DNA of 27,500 nt from Chromera velia (GCA_018398765.1 JAHBMJ010005894.1:5445-32944); one strand, 5' to 3'. Shown: positions 1 to 9,863, counted from the stretch's first letter. A program made the numbers and translations. Notes: generated by a model not told the origin, from the sequence alone.

Positions 1-1084
1 ACAGACACACTCCTTTCCTGCCTTATGTGCCAACGGGACCCCTATACCCAGACAGATACACTCTCTTCCTGCCTTGTGTGCCGACGGGACCCCCATATCT
101 AGACAGACACTATATGCTTCTAGATATGCTAACGGGACCCCCACACCCAGACAGACACACTCCCTTCCTGCCTTATGTACTGATGGGACTCCCACACCCA
201 GATAGACACACTCCTTTCCTGCCTTAATATATGCTTACAAGACCTCTACACCCAGACAGACACTATGTGCTTACGGGATCCCTAGGGGATCCCCACACCC
301 AGACAGACACACTCCCTTCCTGCCTTATATGCCGACGGGACCCCCACACCCAGACAGACACACTTCCTTCCTGCCTTATATGCCGACGGGACTCCCACAC
401 CTAGACAGACACACTCCCTTCTTACCTTATATGCCGACGGGACCCCCACACCCAGACAGACACACTCCCTTCCTGCCTTAATATATGCCAACGGGACCCC
501 CACACCCAAACAGACACACTCCTTTCCTGCCTTATGTGCCGACGGGACCCCCACACCCAGACAGATACACTCTCTTCCTGCCTTATGTGCCGACGGGACC
601 CCCATATCTAGACAGACACTATATGCTTCTAGATATGCTTACGGGACCCCCACACCCAGACAGACACACTCCCTTCCTGCCTTATGTACTGATGGGACTC
701 CCACACCCAGATAGACACACTCCTTTCCTGCCTTAATATATGCTTACAAGACCTCTATACCCAGACAGACACTATGTGCTTACGGGATCCCTAGGGGATC
801 CCCACACCCAGACAGACACACTTCTTTCCTGCCTTATATGCCGACGGGACCCCCACACCTAGACAGACATATTCCCTTCCTGCCTAAGCTTAATATGTGC
901 TTACGGGACCCCCACACCCAGACAGACACACTCCCTTCCTGCCTTATGTACTGATGGGACTCCCACACCCAGATAGACACACTCCTTTCCTGCCTTATAT
1001 GCTTACGGGACCCCCACGTCCAGACAGACACACTCCCTTCCTGCCTTATGTGCCGACGGGACCCCTATATCTAGGCAGACACAA
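1..1084. repeat. 51-bp minisatellite with 509-bp higher-order repeat
   Basis: Tandem units of 51 bp built on the words CAGACAGACACACTCC, TTCCTGCCTTATGTG and GACGGGACCCCCACACC run from the first base to about 1084, so the array is cut by the window edge. The stretch from 1 to about 340 recurs from 510 to about 850 at a constant offset of 509 bp. It includes the variant block with TATATGCTTCTAGATATGCT and the GGGATCCCTAGGGGATCC palindrome. Because 51 is a multiple of three, several frames stay open: a 17-residue unit of the type PTGPPHPDRHTPFLPYV forward and GVGVPSAHKAGRECVCL in reverse. I take these ORFs as by-products of the period, since no start context, splice signal or non-repeat partner domain supports them. 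Confidence 0.93.
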
Positions 1085-1107
1085 ACCATTGGAAGATCCA
1101 ACCGTCT

Positions 1108-1596
1108 ATGCATATCGAAAGATTCTGTACTCGAGAGTGGAGGTATCTCTGTGACCGGCTCCTCCTCCTCTCTCAGCTTCCATCTAATGCATGGCGAAGG
1201 CCCTGTTGGTTCCTCTACCGGCGCCTCTTTAGCAGTCTCCCAAATCGGGCCATTGCCCAGAGTGAAGAACTTCCTGCGAGCTACCGTCCTACTAGACGAT
1301 CTATGTGTGAGGGGAAGAAGCTCACACCGCATGTTTGCAGCTGCAGTCCGGAGCTTTGCAGATGTAGAGCTTCTGAGAGAAACCGGTGTTGTCCTTTGAA
1401 TGGGGCATTAACAAAGTATAAATGGAAGGGGCATGATGGGGAGAGGACCTGGAGAGTCAGAGAAAGTCATTCACTCTTTGACAGGGTCCAACAAACCACA
1501 GAAGGGGCAGCGGGGGGAAGGCCCTTTAATCTCGGGATTCACTGCCCTCTTGGCGGGACCCTTGAAGAGTCTAGAGAGAAAAAGACGGCAACTTTG
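1108..1596 (+). CDS. Possible first exon of an unrecognised gene
   Basis: An ATG-started frame stays open for 163 codons and reaches a strong splice donor (TTTG then GTAAGT) at 1597. Splicing in phase 0 to the acceptor ending CTGTAACAG at 2116 keeps the frame open, which is the main support. The product is Cys- and Arg-rich with no domain I recognise. A second frame beginning at 1151 also looks protein-like (GPLPRVKNFLRATVLLDD) but meets TGA at 1397 and TAA shortly after. The true frame is therefore uncertain, and the region could be a pseudogene or a non-coding transcript exon. Confidence 0.3.
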
Positions 1597-1941
1597 GTAA
1601 GTAACTCAAATTTCAAAGTTTAACGCTGTTCTTTGCTTCCTCATTCATATTGCGGTTCGTCTTTTCCCCTCTTTCCCTCTCTCTACGAGTCCTCCTTTCT
1701 CTATCATCACTGCATCGATCTTTCAATAATCTAAGCTTTGCCGATTCACGGGCATCTCTTGCAAAGTTCTAAAAAGAAGACTGGCAGGCAGCCCTTGAAT
1801 AAGCTAGTCACTTTCGCTCTCAAGCTCCTCGATAGCTCCAAGAAATTGCTTGTTCAATTATGTATCTTCATGATAAAACGTTACTAGGAGAAAAAGTGAA
1901 TCTTAAAAGCCTTTTGAGCCCATATTACCCTTCCCCAAAGG

Positions 1942-1965
1942 AATACACACACATGCATACATACA

Positions 1966-2007
<42 letters not shown>

Positions 2008-2085
2008 TGTACACACATACATACACACATACACGTACACACGTACACACACATACATACAGACATACACATATACTCATATGCA
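1942..2085. repeat. (CA)n / (CATA)n microsatellite
   Basis: Alternating CA with interspersed CATA, CGTA and GTACA units. The purest (CA)n run lies at about 1972-2000. If the flanking exons are real, it lies inside their 520-nt intron. Confidence 0.95.
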
Positions 2086-2116
2086 TTCCTACTCTTTCAT
2101 TTCTATACTGTAACAG

Positions 2117-2337
2117 ATCCGAGAGGCAACTGCCATGAAGGTCGTTGAAGAGGATTCCAACACTACCGTCTCTCACGTAATCATCTCCTCTCTCTGGTTT
2201 TATGGTTCTTTGTGCCGTCTTGAAGTTCTTATTGGGTCTCTGCGTGTTGCCAATAGCGAATTTGGAGAGCTCAGGGGGGGAAAAGAGTGTGGCCCCCCGA
2301 TGTGGAGTTCTGTTGTTGACCTGGCTGTCACCAACAA
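2117..2337 (+). CDS. Possible second exon of the same unrecognised gene
   Basis: It begins directly after a pyrimidine-containing acceptor (TTTCTATACTGTAACAG) and stays open in phase 0 relative to the donor at 1597. It ends at a good donor, GTGAGC at 2338; if unspliced, the frame stops at TGA 2339-2341. The translation begins IREATAMKVVEEDSNTTVSH and has a hydrophobic core. No family is recognised. A further open stretch at 2687-2980 might be another exon, but I could not find a splice pair that joins it cleanly. Confidence rests on splice geometry only. Confidence 0.3.
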
Positions 2338-3245
2338 GTGAGCTGGCTGGCTTCAGGAAGGGAGGGAGGGGAGGGAATTAAGGAAGGATACTTTATTTAA
2401 AGAAAAAAGGAAATGTCAAGCAAATCTCAACTCTGTGAAGTTATACATTTATATGAGAGAAAGAGCAAAGAAAGCAAAGAAGTGGCTGAATGGTCTTTAT
2501 GTTGTGTATTGTTGCAAACCCAAGTAAGAACGCTGCAAAGCAAAGTTCGTCCTTGGACTTCATAGAAATATTGGCAAATTAAACTCCAAGATTTCCTTTT
2601 CTATCCAACTTATATGCAGGCAAATGGATACGGCAGACTAGATGTTGAACAAGAAAAGGTAAACCAGACTATAAGACAAGACTCAGGTGACACGCATCCA
2701 TATCCAGACAGAGGCTAGGACAGAGGATCTGGGGATGTGCCCCGCAGGTGCGGACACGGGGTGGCTAGCTGTCAAGAGGCACTTGGAACATATTGAGGTG
2801 CGCAGGCATGCATGCATGCCTGCATGTGAAGGTCCTGCATGGAGAGTCCTGATCTTTTTCTTCAGTCTACTTCAGTCTGATTACCAGACCGCTATAGTTC
2901 CCATTCTTGCGATTAGTTTTTGTGTGAAGCAGATGGATTCTGATAAATGGAGCTCAGCCACATGTCGTGAGACTTTGTAGACCCAAACTTTTGGTTTTAT
3001 CTTCTTTTTTTAATTCTCTCTCCGGCAGCTACCTCAGACACTTAATTCATTTCTTTTTGTACATCTTTTGACCTACATATTTGCAGTTTCATGCTTACAT
3101 AAGTCTGACTCAGGCAAGTTTTAGATTGTTCGTTGTTCACCTTCCTTGTTTTCTGCTTTTATGCCAGCCTTCCCTTTGCCCTCCCAAGCAACCCCCCTCT
3201 TTTTCGTTTTCCTGGTAACGTTTGCGTTCTCTCTGATCGATGCAG

Positions 3246-4909
3246 ATTGTGCGAACGAGCAACATGATCATCTCCTATGTCTGGTCCTTGTCGTGCAAAC
3301 GAAAGAACGTGGAGCTCCACGCCTACTTTGGCAATGGAAGCATGACAACCTTGGAGGCAGAATCTCTACAGATGCTCTGGTCTTCTATGTATAAGATCTA
3401 TTGAGACGAGAACACGGCCTTGCTCGATAAAATGAGAACAACAGTGCAGCAGGCAGTCAATGCAGGATTGCCATTGATCAAAAGAGAGTCGATAGAATCT
3501 CTTTCTATCTTGGGAGGGGGGGTATACAAACGCTGCTACAGGTGTGATCTCTCCCCTGAAGGGCGGTCTCAGTTAGGGGCGGGGATTGAGATCGTTCTCC
3601 TCTTCCCCAAATTTGCAGACAGAATCTCCCTCTCTGCCTGGTCAAAGCAACTGAACGAACAGACACAGATGGTGTAGGCTAGGTTAAGCAGTGTGTATGT
3701 ATGGTCTGGTGGGAGTTTACATGATTTTTTCGACTCATCAGATTGAGAGGGACAATCATGTGGACCATCTCGAAAACTTCTTTTTTGTATTTGCTTCCCG
3801 ACGTCTGATCGCGTTGGAAGGAAACACAAGCCTCCTCACATCTCTGAGGACTAGCTCTGAGGACCATGTTAGCCAGACAGAAAAAAGAGATAGTCACTGA
3901 CTTCTTGAGAGAGATGGTCAGTCTAAGAGCACATGAAGAAGGATTCCGACATCGTGACGTGCACCCGTGCTAGTTTACCGTCAAGGAGGAGAATGGCAAG
4001 ACTTCCTTCAAGCTGCTTGATTGGTTTGGTATCTTAGAGAGACAGACGGACTCTGTCCCTCTGGTCTTTGACTACACTGCCAACAGTGTCTCCTTTCTGG
4101 ATACACTAGCGCTTGAGACCTGCACTCCCACCCCCTTCACAGAGGATGAAGTTTTCGACTGTGCCCCCCGTCCCCTGCAGTCCATCTTCTTCAGGGGTGC
4201 AAACCTCGAGTAGATGGCATCCGAAGGGCTCATATCAGGCCACTCTGTGCATGATGAGTTAGACAGGCTGATGTATGTTCACTCTGTATACCCCCTTCAG
4301 CCCCAGCAAGATCTTGTACCAGTAGGATGGAATTCTGAGGGACACACGTAGGGACTAGTAGAGATAGAGAATAAGACAAAGTATGCAGATTTCAAATAGA
4401 AAGTGTACCGTGTCTTTGCGAAGACAGTGAGGGGGTTGGAAGGGGAGAGAAGGGAGAACAGGAGAGAAAGAGAGATTGACCTTGGCAGTTGGTATAGATC
4501 ATTTGATGAGTTTTCAACTTCCCAAAGCTTAAAGGTCATCTTGTATCCCTCCTTCCCGATTACGCAGAAGTAGCCCTTTGAAGGCAATGAATTCGAAAGC
4601 AACTTTGAGAAGCCCTACGAGTGGGTGCACACTCTGTACTCCCACTTGCCAAGGGGGGTGATGGGAGGTTGGTTGTCAGGAAACTCTATGGTGTATTGGA
4701 GACGCGATCAAGCCTTCTTGGCCCTCCACACAGGCGACTTGTTCCTAATGTTGCATCTCTCCCCGTCCCTTTCCAAGGCACTTGAATCTTTCGCTCCACC
4801 CAAGCCACCCTCCTTAAACTATTCTGAATTGACCCCCCGATTAACACCCATCCCATGTCTCCTTTCTCTTCTTGAGCACTCGCCGGGCGCTACGGTCCCG
4901 CATTCATAG
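3246..4909 (+). pseudogene. Diverged protein-kinase-like gene, two exons, interrupted mainly by TAG
   Basis: Exon A (3246-3671) follows an acceptor ending GATGCAG; an ATG at 3432 lies after an in-frame TGA (3402-3404). It carries a glycine-rich segment (SILGGGVYKRCYRCDL) followed by IVLLFPKF, in the place of the kinase nucleotide loop and beta-3 strand. A 70-nt intron (3672-3741, GTGTAG to CATCAG) leads into exon B. There IERDNHVDHLENFF resembles the region from helix C to the hinge, FRHRDVHPC is the catalytic-loop HRD motif, and LLDWFG stands where DFG is expected. One frame change is needed near the A6 run at about 3878-3883. From 3866 to 4909 a single frame then runs with no indel, broken only by TAG at 3971, 4211, 4349, 4397 and 4571. 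The final stop is also TAG, doubled. The kinase assignment is by motif order only. It may be a decayed gene, or an active one if TAG is read through or reassigned. Confidence 0.5.
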
Positions 4910-5279
4910 TAGTTCCTACTGACCCTAGGCTAGGTATAGGTACAGACTACGAGGTCTACTATCGATCTAGACTCTAAAAACGCTTGTTTTAAGCTTTTTA
5001 CAACATGTTGATTCAAGTTCTTAAGAGTTCTTGATACCTAGATGAGAGATTGTTGTTGGGTCCCAGCGATAAAGTCATGTCCGAGCTTTTGGTTCTCACG
5101 TTCACCAAAAAGCCAAGGAACCACCTTTTAGGAACTATGAAGGAACCGTAAGGAACCGTCAAGAACTAATAAGAACTGAGATGTCTCTGCAAAGAAATGC
5201 ATTTAAAAGAGGCTGTAGATAAGTTTGCAACTGATTAAATACAGACACAAGTCGTGCAAGCTCGCTCCCATCTACAAAC

Positions 5280-5414
5280 ATGCTTCCGGCCATCGACTTC
5301 TTTGGCCCTACAATCGAACCCCAAAAAACACTAATAAAACTGTTGTTTCATCCTCTCAAATGCGTTGAGGAGCCGCTCCTGGCCCTAAATTTGACTGCAT
5401 TTAAAAGAGATTGA
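5280..5414 (+). CDS. Short ORF, 44 residues, unknown
   Basis: An ATG-initiated frame starting MLPAIDFFGPTIEPQK and ending in TGA at 5412-5414. It overlaps the start of the next fragment in a different frame, so the pair could be one frameshifted gene. The word TGCATTTAAAAGAG occurs near its end and again about 198 bp upstream. No domain is recognised. Confidence 0.2.
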   Translation: MLPAIDFFGPTIEPQKTLIKLLFHPLKCVEEPLLALNLTAFKRD

Positions 5415-5589
5415 AAGTTTGGTGAATCAGAATGGCTTCTACTGTGTGTCTAAGTCTGAAACCAACATTAAAGTGGACAACTTCATTAAGCACTTTTCGA
5501 GAGAGTCCGTCATTGCACATCGTTCAGATGCAAAGAAAGTAACCTTTGCGGAAGACGGCGAAAGATGGCTTCCCTCTTGCCTAGTCTAA
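5398..5589 (+). pseudogene. Coding-like fragment, 63 residues, unknown
   Basis: The frame is open from about 5398 to TAA at 5587-5589 and has no ATG. Its composition is that of an ordinary soluble protein: it contains ESLVNQNGFYCVSKSETN and ends near GERWLPSCLV. It sits centrally between the two GTTCCT clusters, so it may be the remnant of a gene carried by that element. No family is recognised. A missing upstream exon or a frameshift from the preceding ORF would explain the lack of a start. Confidence 0.3.
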
Positions 5590-5999
5590 AGAAGCAGGCA
5601 GCACTAATGTCACTGAAACATAAGGAGTGTCTCAGGCCAATTGAGGGACTGAATTCTCTGTAGTTCCCCAAGCAGTTCCTAGCTAGGTTCCTAGCAATTT
5701 TCTACTGAATCCTACAGAGTTCTTTGGTTCCAACACGGTTCCTACTGGTTTTTCAGAGTTCTTCCATAGATTCTAAGGTTCCTGTTTAACTTCCTAGCAA
5801 TTTTGGTATTCCTATACTTAATTTAGGTCCTTCATGGCTAGCCTTTGTGATTCCTGTGGCAGTCTTAGTTCACTGAGTTCAGAGTGGTCAGGAACCGCTT
5901 TTTAAAAGCTTAGGAACCAAACTGTCGGACACCTACTTTTTACATGAGAACTAGTGAGAACCAGTCAAGAACTAAGCTAAAACATATCGCAATAGACTT

Positions 6000-6242
6000 T
6001 TCAGACATTATAATATATTTTATTTGATCAATTTTCTTTTAGACAGAATCTGTTTATCACTTTTGATATTAGGAACCAAGTGGGCATTACTATAGGCCGC
6101 ATACAGTGCGGCCCCGTAGGCCGGGCGCCTATAAGAGATCCAGCAGAATGACCTTTCCCTCTGTTTTTTCATAGAAGGAAAAGGCAAGTAATGCAAGAGA
6201 GAATACAATAAAGAAAATAATAGAGTTTCTGGGTCTGGCAGC
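6000..6242. other. No gene recognised
   Basis: AT-rich start, then the GC-rich words GGCCGCATACAGTGCGGCC and GTAGGCCGGGCGCCTATAAG. The first is an inverted repeat (GGCCGCA and TGCGGCC around TACAG) at about 6095-6114. No convincing coding frame. Confidence 0.4.
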
Positions 6243-6415
6243 GTGTGCATCTCTCCTTCTTTCCAGGCCCAGCTCTTCTTTGACCTACTCCTATACACCA
6301 CACATACACACCCTCCAGGCCCTCCCAGTGCAACTACGATACCAGGTAACAGTTCTAGTCTGCTGACGAATAGTTCCCTCTCGGCAATGCAACTCTCCAT
6401 AAAAAGAGTGCGCCT

Positions 6416-6796
6416 GTGTTTTGCCAGCCTCTACAAGGCTGCTACCAGAGAAAGGGCAAACAACTTTCTTGGTCTCTACCCTCTTCACACTTCGATCACC
6501 CAGATTGCACCCAGCAGTCACAGCACCAGCAGCAGCAGCGCCAACAGCAGTGTAAGCAGTATAGCAGTCCCAGCAGCACACTTCTTCTGCCGGCCATAAA
6601 GCTTGGAGAAGAGAAAAAAGTGAAGAAGAGGGTAACATTGCACATGCCCCCTATAAGGCTGCAGCCTGAGCCTCTCACATCTATAGACAGGGAGGGGAAG
6701 GAAAACCAGTCGCCAGAGCCGAAGGGCGGGCGCTTTGGTCACTTTTTCTCTTCCCTCTTCCGAAATTTCGATTCCAACGGCTGTTTTGGAATTTGA
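6416..6796 (+). CDS. Possible Gln-rich low-complexity ORF, unknown
   Basis: The frame is open for 126 codons but begins at GTG, not ATG, so a spliced 5' exon would be needed. It has a Gln/Ser tract from CAG/CAA triplets (SQHQQQQRQQQCKQ), then a basic stretch (EEKKVKKRV) and a Phe/Gly-rich end (GGRFGHFFSSLFRNFDSN). The overlapping plus frame from 6243 and two minus frames are equally long, because CAG/AGC repeats keep all frames open. I rank this one first only for its less biased C-terminal half. No domain is recognised. Confidence 0.25.
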   Translation: MFCQPLQGCYQRKGKQLSWSLPSSHFDHPDCTQQSQHQQQQRQQQCKQYSSPSSTLLLPAIKLGEEKKVKKRVTLHMPPIRLQPEPLTSIDREGKENQSPEPKGGRFGHFFSSLFRNFDSNGCFGI

Positions 6797-8419
6797 AATC
6801 GAACAGTAAACACCCCAATCCTCATAGCGCATGCATTGACTTTTGAATGGCTTTGTAGTTCTATCCCCCATCTTCTGTGATTACATACATTCTTTCCAGT
6901 ACTATGCGTTGACAGAAAGAAAGAAAGAATGCATTCATGTATTTAAATTTATGTCTAGCTTGACAAAAAATAATAGTAAAAGATCAAATGAGTGCACTCT
7001 GAAGAGTTAAATTGAATCTTAACGTGCAAAACGATGCACGTTATTTGCTGCATGGAAAAGAAGAAGAGACTCAGAAGTGAGGGTGGGAAAGGTGTTCAAA
7101 ATCTGTAGTCCTGCATATACTTTTTGATGATTGTTCTATCAAGTTGTTAGTAGTCCAGATCATTGATCTCTATCCTCCATTTGTTTTTCTGGAATAGAAT
7201 TTCTTTTTGTAATCTTTTTGTATGTGTTATGAGGAAGAACAGCGCCATCCATCCAGTGAAAGGGGGCGGGGACAGCATGACAGCGGAGCAACCTTAAAAA
7301 AAAGTGGTGAAAGGAGTCAAGAGCTTTCCCTTATTCTCATTGTTTCTATTTTTTTCTTTGAGAGCTTCTGCTTAGGCCGCTTGGCATGCCTCTCACTTGA
7401 TTTAAGGTTTTCGTTTTTTTATTTATTTGCTCGTCATCTGGCAGCTTTTGTTTCTTTCTTTGTTTGTCTTACTTCTTTTTCCGCTCCTGTGGTAGAGACT
7501 TGCATACACATACACACACTCAGGCTGTATGCTAAGAAGGAGAGTAATGGTAGCCCCGTCCTTCTAAATCATTGAGTAGACCGGCAAAACATCAAATGCT
7601 TTCAGGCAAAAAATTTAAAGGGTTGCAAAAGCTCTGCATGTGGATGATGGACCTACCAGAGTCTGCAAAGGAAAAAGAAAGTTGAATACCTGTGCATCGG
7701 AGGCTTCTTTTTGTCTTCTCTTCTCAGACTGCTTCACATATGTTGTTTTATTTAAATTTCTTCCCCACTTTCCTTTTGCAGTCAGCACCCGTGCTGACGG
7801 GGGATAAAAGGCAATATCACTTCCTAGTATCACTTCGCCTGCAACAAAAAAAGCAAGAGAGAGAGGAGATGCTTTCCTTTCTGTTCCGTTTCTTTTAGAT
7901 TTTTTCTGTCCTTCTTGTGGTCGGCTTCCCTTTCTGCATATGTCGTCTGTATTGGAACCATGCACGGTTGACTCTTCCTGTCGACTACTAAACAAAGGGA
8001 AATCAAAACCACCAGAAAAAACAAGAAAATACACTAAAAACAGGAATTATTGTCGTGGGAAAAGTGGGCTAATCAAATGATGGGAAGCATTTGTTTTTTT
8101 CTTCCTCTTGGTTAAAAATGTTATTTTCCGGAGGTAAGAGAAGAGAGAAGCAGAATACAGAGCATCACAAAATGGTAGAACATCACATAAAGGCACGGAC
8201 TGGTACAGAGAGGGCAGGGGAGGAGGAAAGATGAGAAAAAAAAAAAGCAGGCACGATTCTTTTGTTTTATTGCCTGCCTACCCCGTGTTTTGTCTTTTGT
8301 TTTCGCGGACTCTGAGAGGCACAGCGAAAACGAGCGAAAACAAAATATATGCTTTGTATACCAGATGCAAGGTGGGTTTGAGTCAATTTTTTCAAAGACT
8401 GATTTGCGTTTTTTGTTTC
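6797..8419. other. Long stretch without an assignable gene
   Basis: Alternating AT-rich and polypyrimidine sequence. The open frames present (for example 7222-7575 plus and 7615-8034 minus) have skewed Phe/Leu/Ser or Lys/Arg composition typical of T-rich tracts, and none shows a motif or convincing splice context. Positions about 7433-7503 are a diverged copy of about 9668-9737. Confidence 0.4.
7433..7503 (+). repeat. Dispersed ~70-bp repeat, copy 1
   Basis: It shares the order CTTT(T/C)..TTTCTTTCTTT, CTTGTCTT or TTTGTCTTAC, CTTTTT.CG.TCCTGTG and TAGAGACTTGC with the plus-strand segment at about 9668-9737. The similarity is clear but diverged, and the family is unknown. Confidence 0.6.
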
Positions 8420-8616
8420 CGCAACGCGGAAGGTGGTTATACAGATGTACATGGACCAATTAGAAGGGTCATGAAGGGTCTGAAATTTTTGAGCCGATTA
8501 AGCTGGTCCGCGCGATTTCGGCGGCGCCCAGGGCCTAGAAAGATACCAAATTAGTCCCCAGAGGCCGTTGAGTGCGTTGGTGCAAGAATTTGGGCCAAAA
8601 CTTTCCGGGGCCACTC

Positions 8617-9120
8617 TCAAAATCCCGAAATTGTGCTCAGAATGCTCAAAAAGCACACCAACACACAGAGAAGGGTCATTTCGTCCTCTCGTCCCTTCCT
8701 GTCTACCTTGTTGTGTAGAGCAGTACCGATGGTCAAACTGGCACAATTCCAATCCCCTAGTACTAGACAGCTTGCCTCTGTATCGGGGTGAAGTCTTGTG
8801 GTGCAGTTGATCTGTTTTGGCGTGTCTGGCAGCTCCAGTCTAGACCAGTCAGGAAAGTACCTCCCAGGCCTCCAAAGCAACATTCCTTCTTTCTACCAGG
8901 AAGCCGCAGAATCGATCCCCAGCAATTTTGCCCAATGCCCTGTGTCTGTTGTCATCCTCCCAGGCCAGCGGGATAGGTTCCTGATGAGTCTGCTGGTTGT
9001 GGGAAGCCAAGATTGTTTTGTCTTCCTATTGTGGAGAATTGGCGTCTCAGGGGTATTAATCGACCTCCAGCTCCCCCGGTAAGTGGTTCTGTCCTGCTCT
9101 TTCCCTCCAGACAGGAGCAT
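8617..9120 (-). pseudogene. Coding-like stretch with a GDWN motif, possibly LINE endonuclease remnant
   Basis: One minus-strand frame runs from 9120 to 8617 with a single internal TAG (after DSAASW). It contains SCLVLGDWNCA. An LxGDxN segment of this kind is the signature of the APE-type endonuclease of non-LTR retrotransposons. The rest does not align convincingly by eye. The opposite strand also has a reasonable frame (8798-9082, ending at a GTAAGT donor-like site), so the coding strand is unresolved. Confidence 0.2.
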
Positions 9121-9540
9121 ATGAGTGTTGGGCAGTACCTTTGTACGATGGCTGCAGGTTTGAAGTGCTCAAGAAGGAAAAAGCCCTTCCGGCAATTTGA
9201 CATAGGGCGCCATCTGGAGTGTATCTTTCTGTTCATGAGCAGACTTGTCAGTTGAAGTCCACAGTGCATCAACCATTCCTTATCCCCTGTTGGAACTAAG
9301 TTACCTGGACCAGGTGGAGCGTGTTGGTATACATTTTATCATCATTGATGTACCACAGCCCTTTCTGAACTTCTGAGTCCAGGAAGGCTACTTTGGCTTC
9401 TTCAGGTGTCAGACCTCAGACGTCCGTTCTTTGGACTCCCTGTGACTCAGAGTCTGGGAGTCGTTTTTTCTACACCAAACAGCTAGAAAGAGTCTAGAGA
9501 GGCGAACTGGCGTCTCTTAGGGTCGTTACTTTGAGTCCAA

Positions 9541-9584
9541 GAGGGAAAAAGGAACAGGCTGAGAGGGCTGTTCCTTTTTCCCTC
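9541..9584. other. Perfect 17-bp inverted repeat (hairpin)
   Basis: GAGGGAAAAAGGAACAG at 9541-9557 and its exact reverse complement at 9568-9584 are separated by a 10-nt spacer. It is immediately followed by the near-palindrome CTCAAAATTTTTGAG. It lies just inside the right end of the 1.25-kb element. A strong RNA or cruciform stem is expected; the function is unknown. Confidence 0.9.
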
Positions 9585-9667
9585 AAAATTTTTGAGCCGG
9601 TTAAGGTCTGGCGGCGGGTTCTAATTGGTCCATACATATCTGTATAACCCGCCGCTGCATTGCGTCA

Positions 9668-9737
9668 TCATCTCGTAGCTTTTCTTTCTTTATCTACTTG
9701 TCTTCATTCTTTTTTCGTTCCTGTGTAGAGACTTGCG
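9668..9737 (+). repeat. Dispersed ~70-bp repeat, copy 2
   Basis: The diverged partner of about 7433-7503, sharing the TAGAGACTTGC end and the preceding pyrimidine-rich order. It directly abuts the right end of the inverted-repeat element. Confidence 0.6.
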
Positions 9738-9831
9738 TGCACGATATGTTGTTTGCTGCCCTTAAGAGAGGAAAGGCAACTTATTCCTTCATAGTGGTGA
9801 CTACAGGACCCGCTCCGGCCTTTTGAGGTCA

Positions 9832-9863
<32 letters not shown>
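9832..9863. repeat. (TTAG)8 simple repeat
   Basis: Eight perfect TTAG units. On the minus strand this is (CTAA)n, downstream of the minus-strand LINE remnant, so it could be a retroposon tail. It is not a canonical telomere repeat, and its internal position argues against telomere function. Confidence 0.9.

Larger units (their letters stand above)
4910..6000. repeat. Clusters of GTTCCT / AGGAAC words flanking a short core
   Basis: The left cluster (about 4914-5180) has AGTTCCTAC, repeated GTTCTT, then AGGAACC, AGGAACT, AGGAACCG twice and AAGAACT. The right cluster (about 5660-5985) has AGTTCCTAG, GGTTCCTAG, GGTTCC, GGTTCCTAC and AGGTTCCT, then AGGAACC twice, GAGAACTAG, GAGAACCAG and AAGAACTA. 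Each cluster holds the word in both orientations, bracketing a core with coding-like fragments. This layout resembles subterminal transposase-binding repeats, but I found no clear terminal inverted repeat or target duplication. Confidence 0.45.
8420..9664. mobile_element. 1.25-kb element with ~46-bp imperfect terminal inverted repeats
   Basis: A 31-bp core at 8435-8465 (GGTTATACAGATGTACATGG followed by ACCAATTAGAA) matches the reverse complement of 9619-9649 at 28 of 31 positions. All three mismatches are transitions. Weaker matching extends the repeat outward to 8420 and 9664 (CGCAA.GC.G). Inside the ends, a palindrome-like segment recurs in direct orientation: AAATTTTTGAGCC(G)ATTAAG at about 8487 and the same with GGTTAAG at about 9587. 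No target duplication is obvious. Size and terminal structure suggest a non-autonomous DNA transposon, but the superfamily is not identified. Confidence 0.65.

Noticed and set aside
1-1084. CRISPR-like repeat array
   Set aside because: Units are contiguous 51-bp tandem repeats with no unique spacers, and the context is eukaryotic.
1860-2176. ORFs over the CA microsatellite on both strands
   Set aside because: They encode only alternating His/Thr or Cys/Val from CA repeats.
9832-9863. (TTAG)n as telomeric sequence
   Set aside because: Only eight units, internal to the window, beside a retroposon remnant; a simple repeat or LINE tail is a better explanation.
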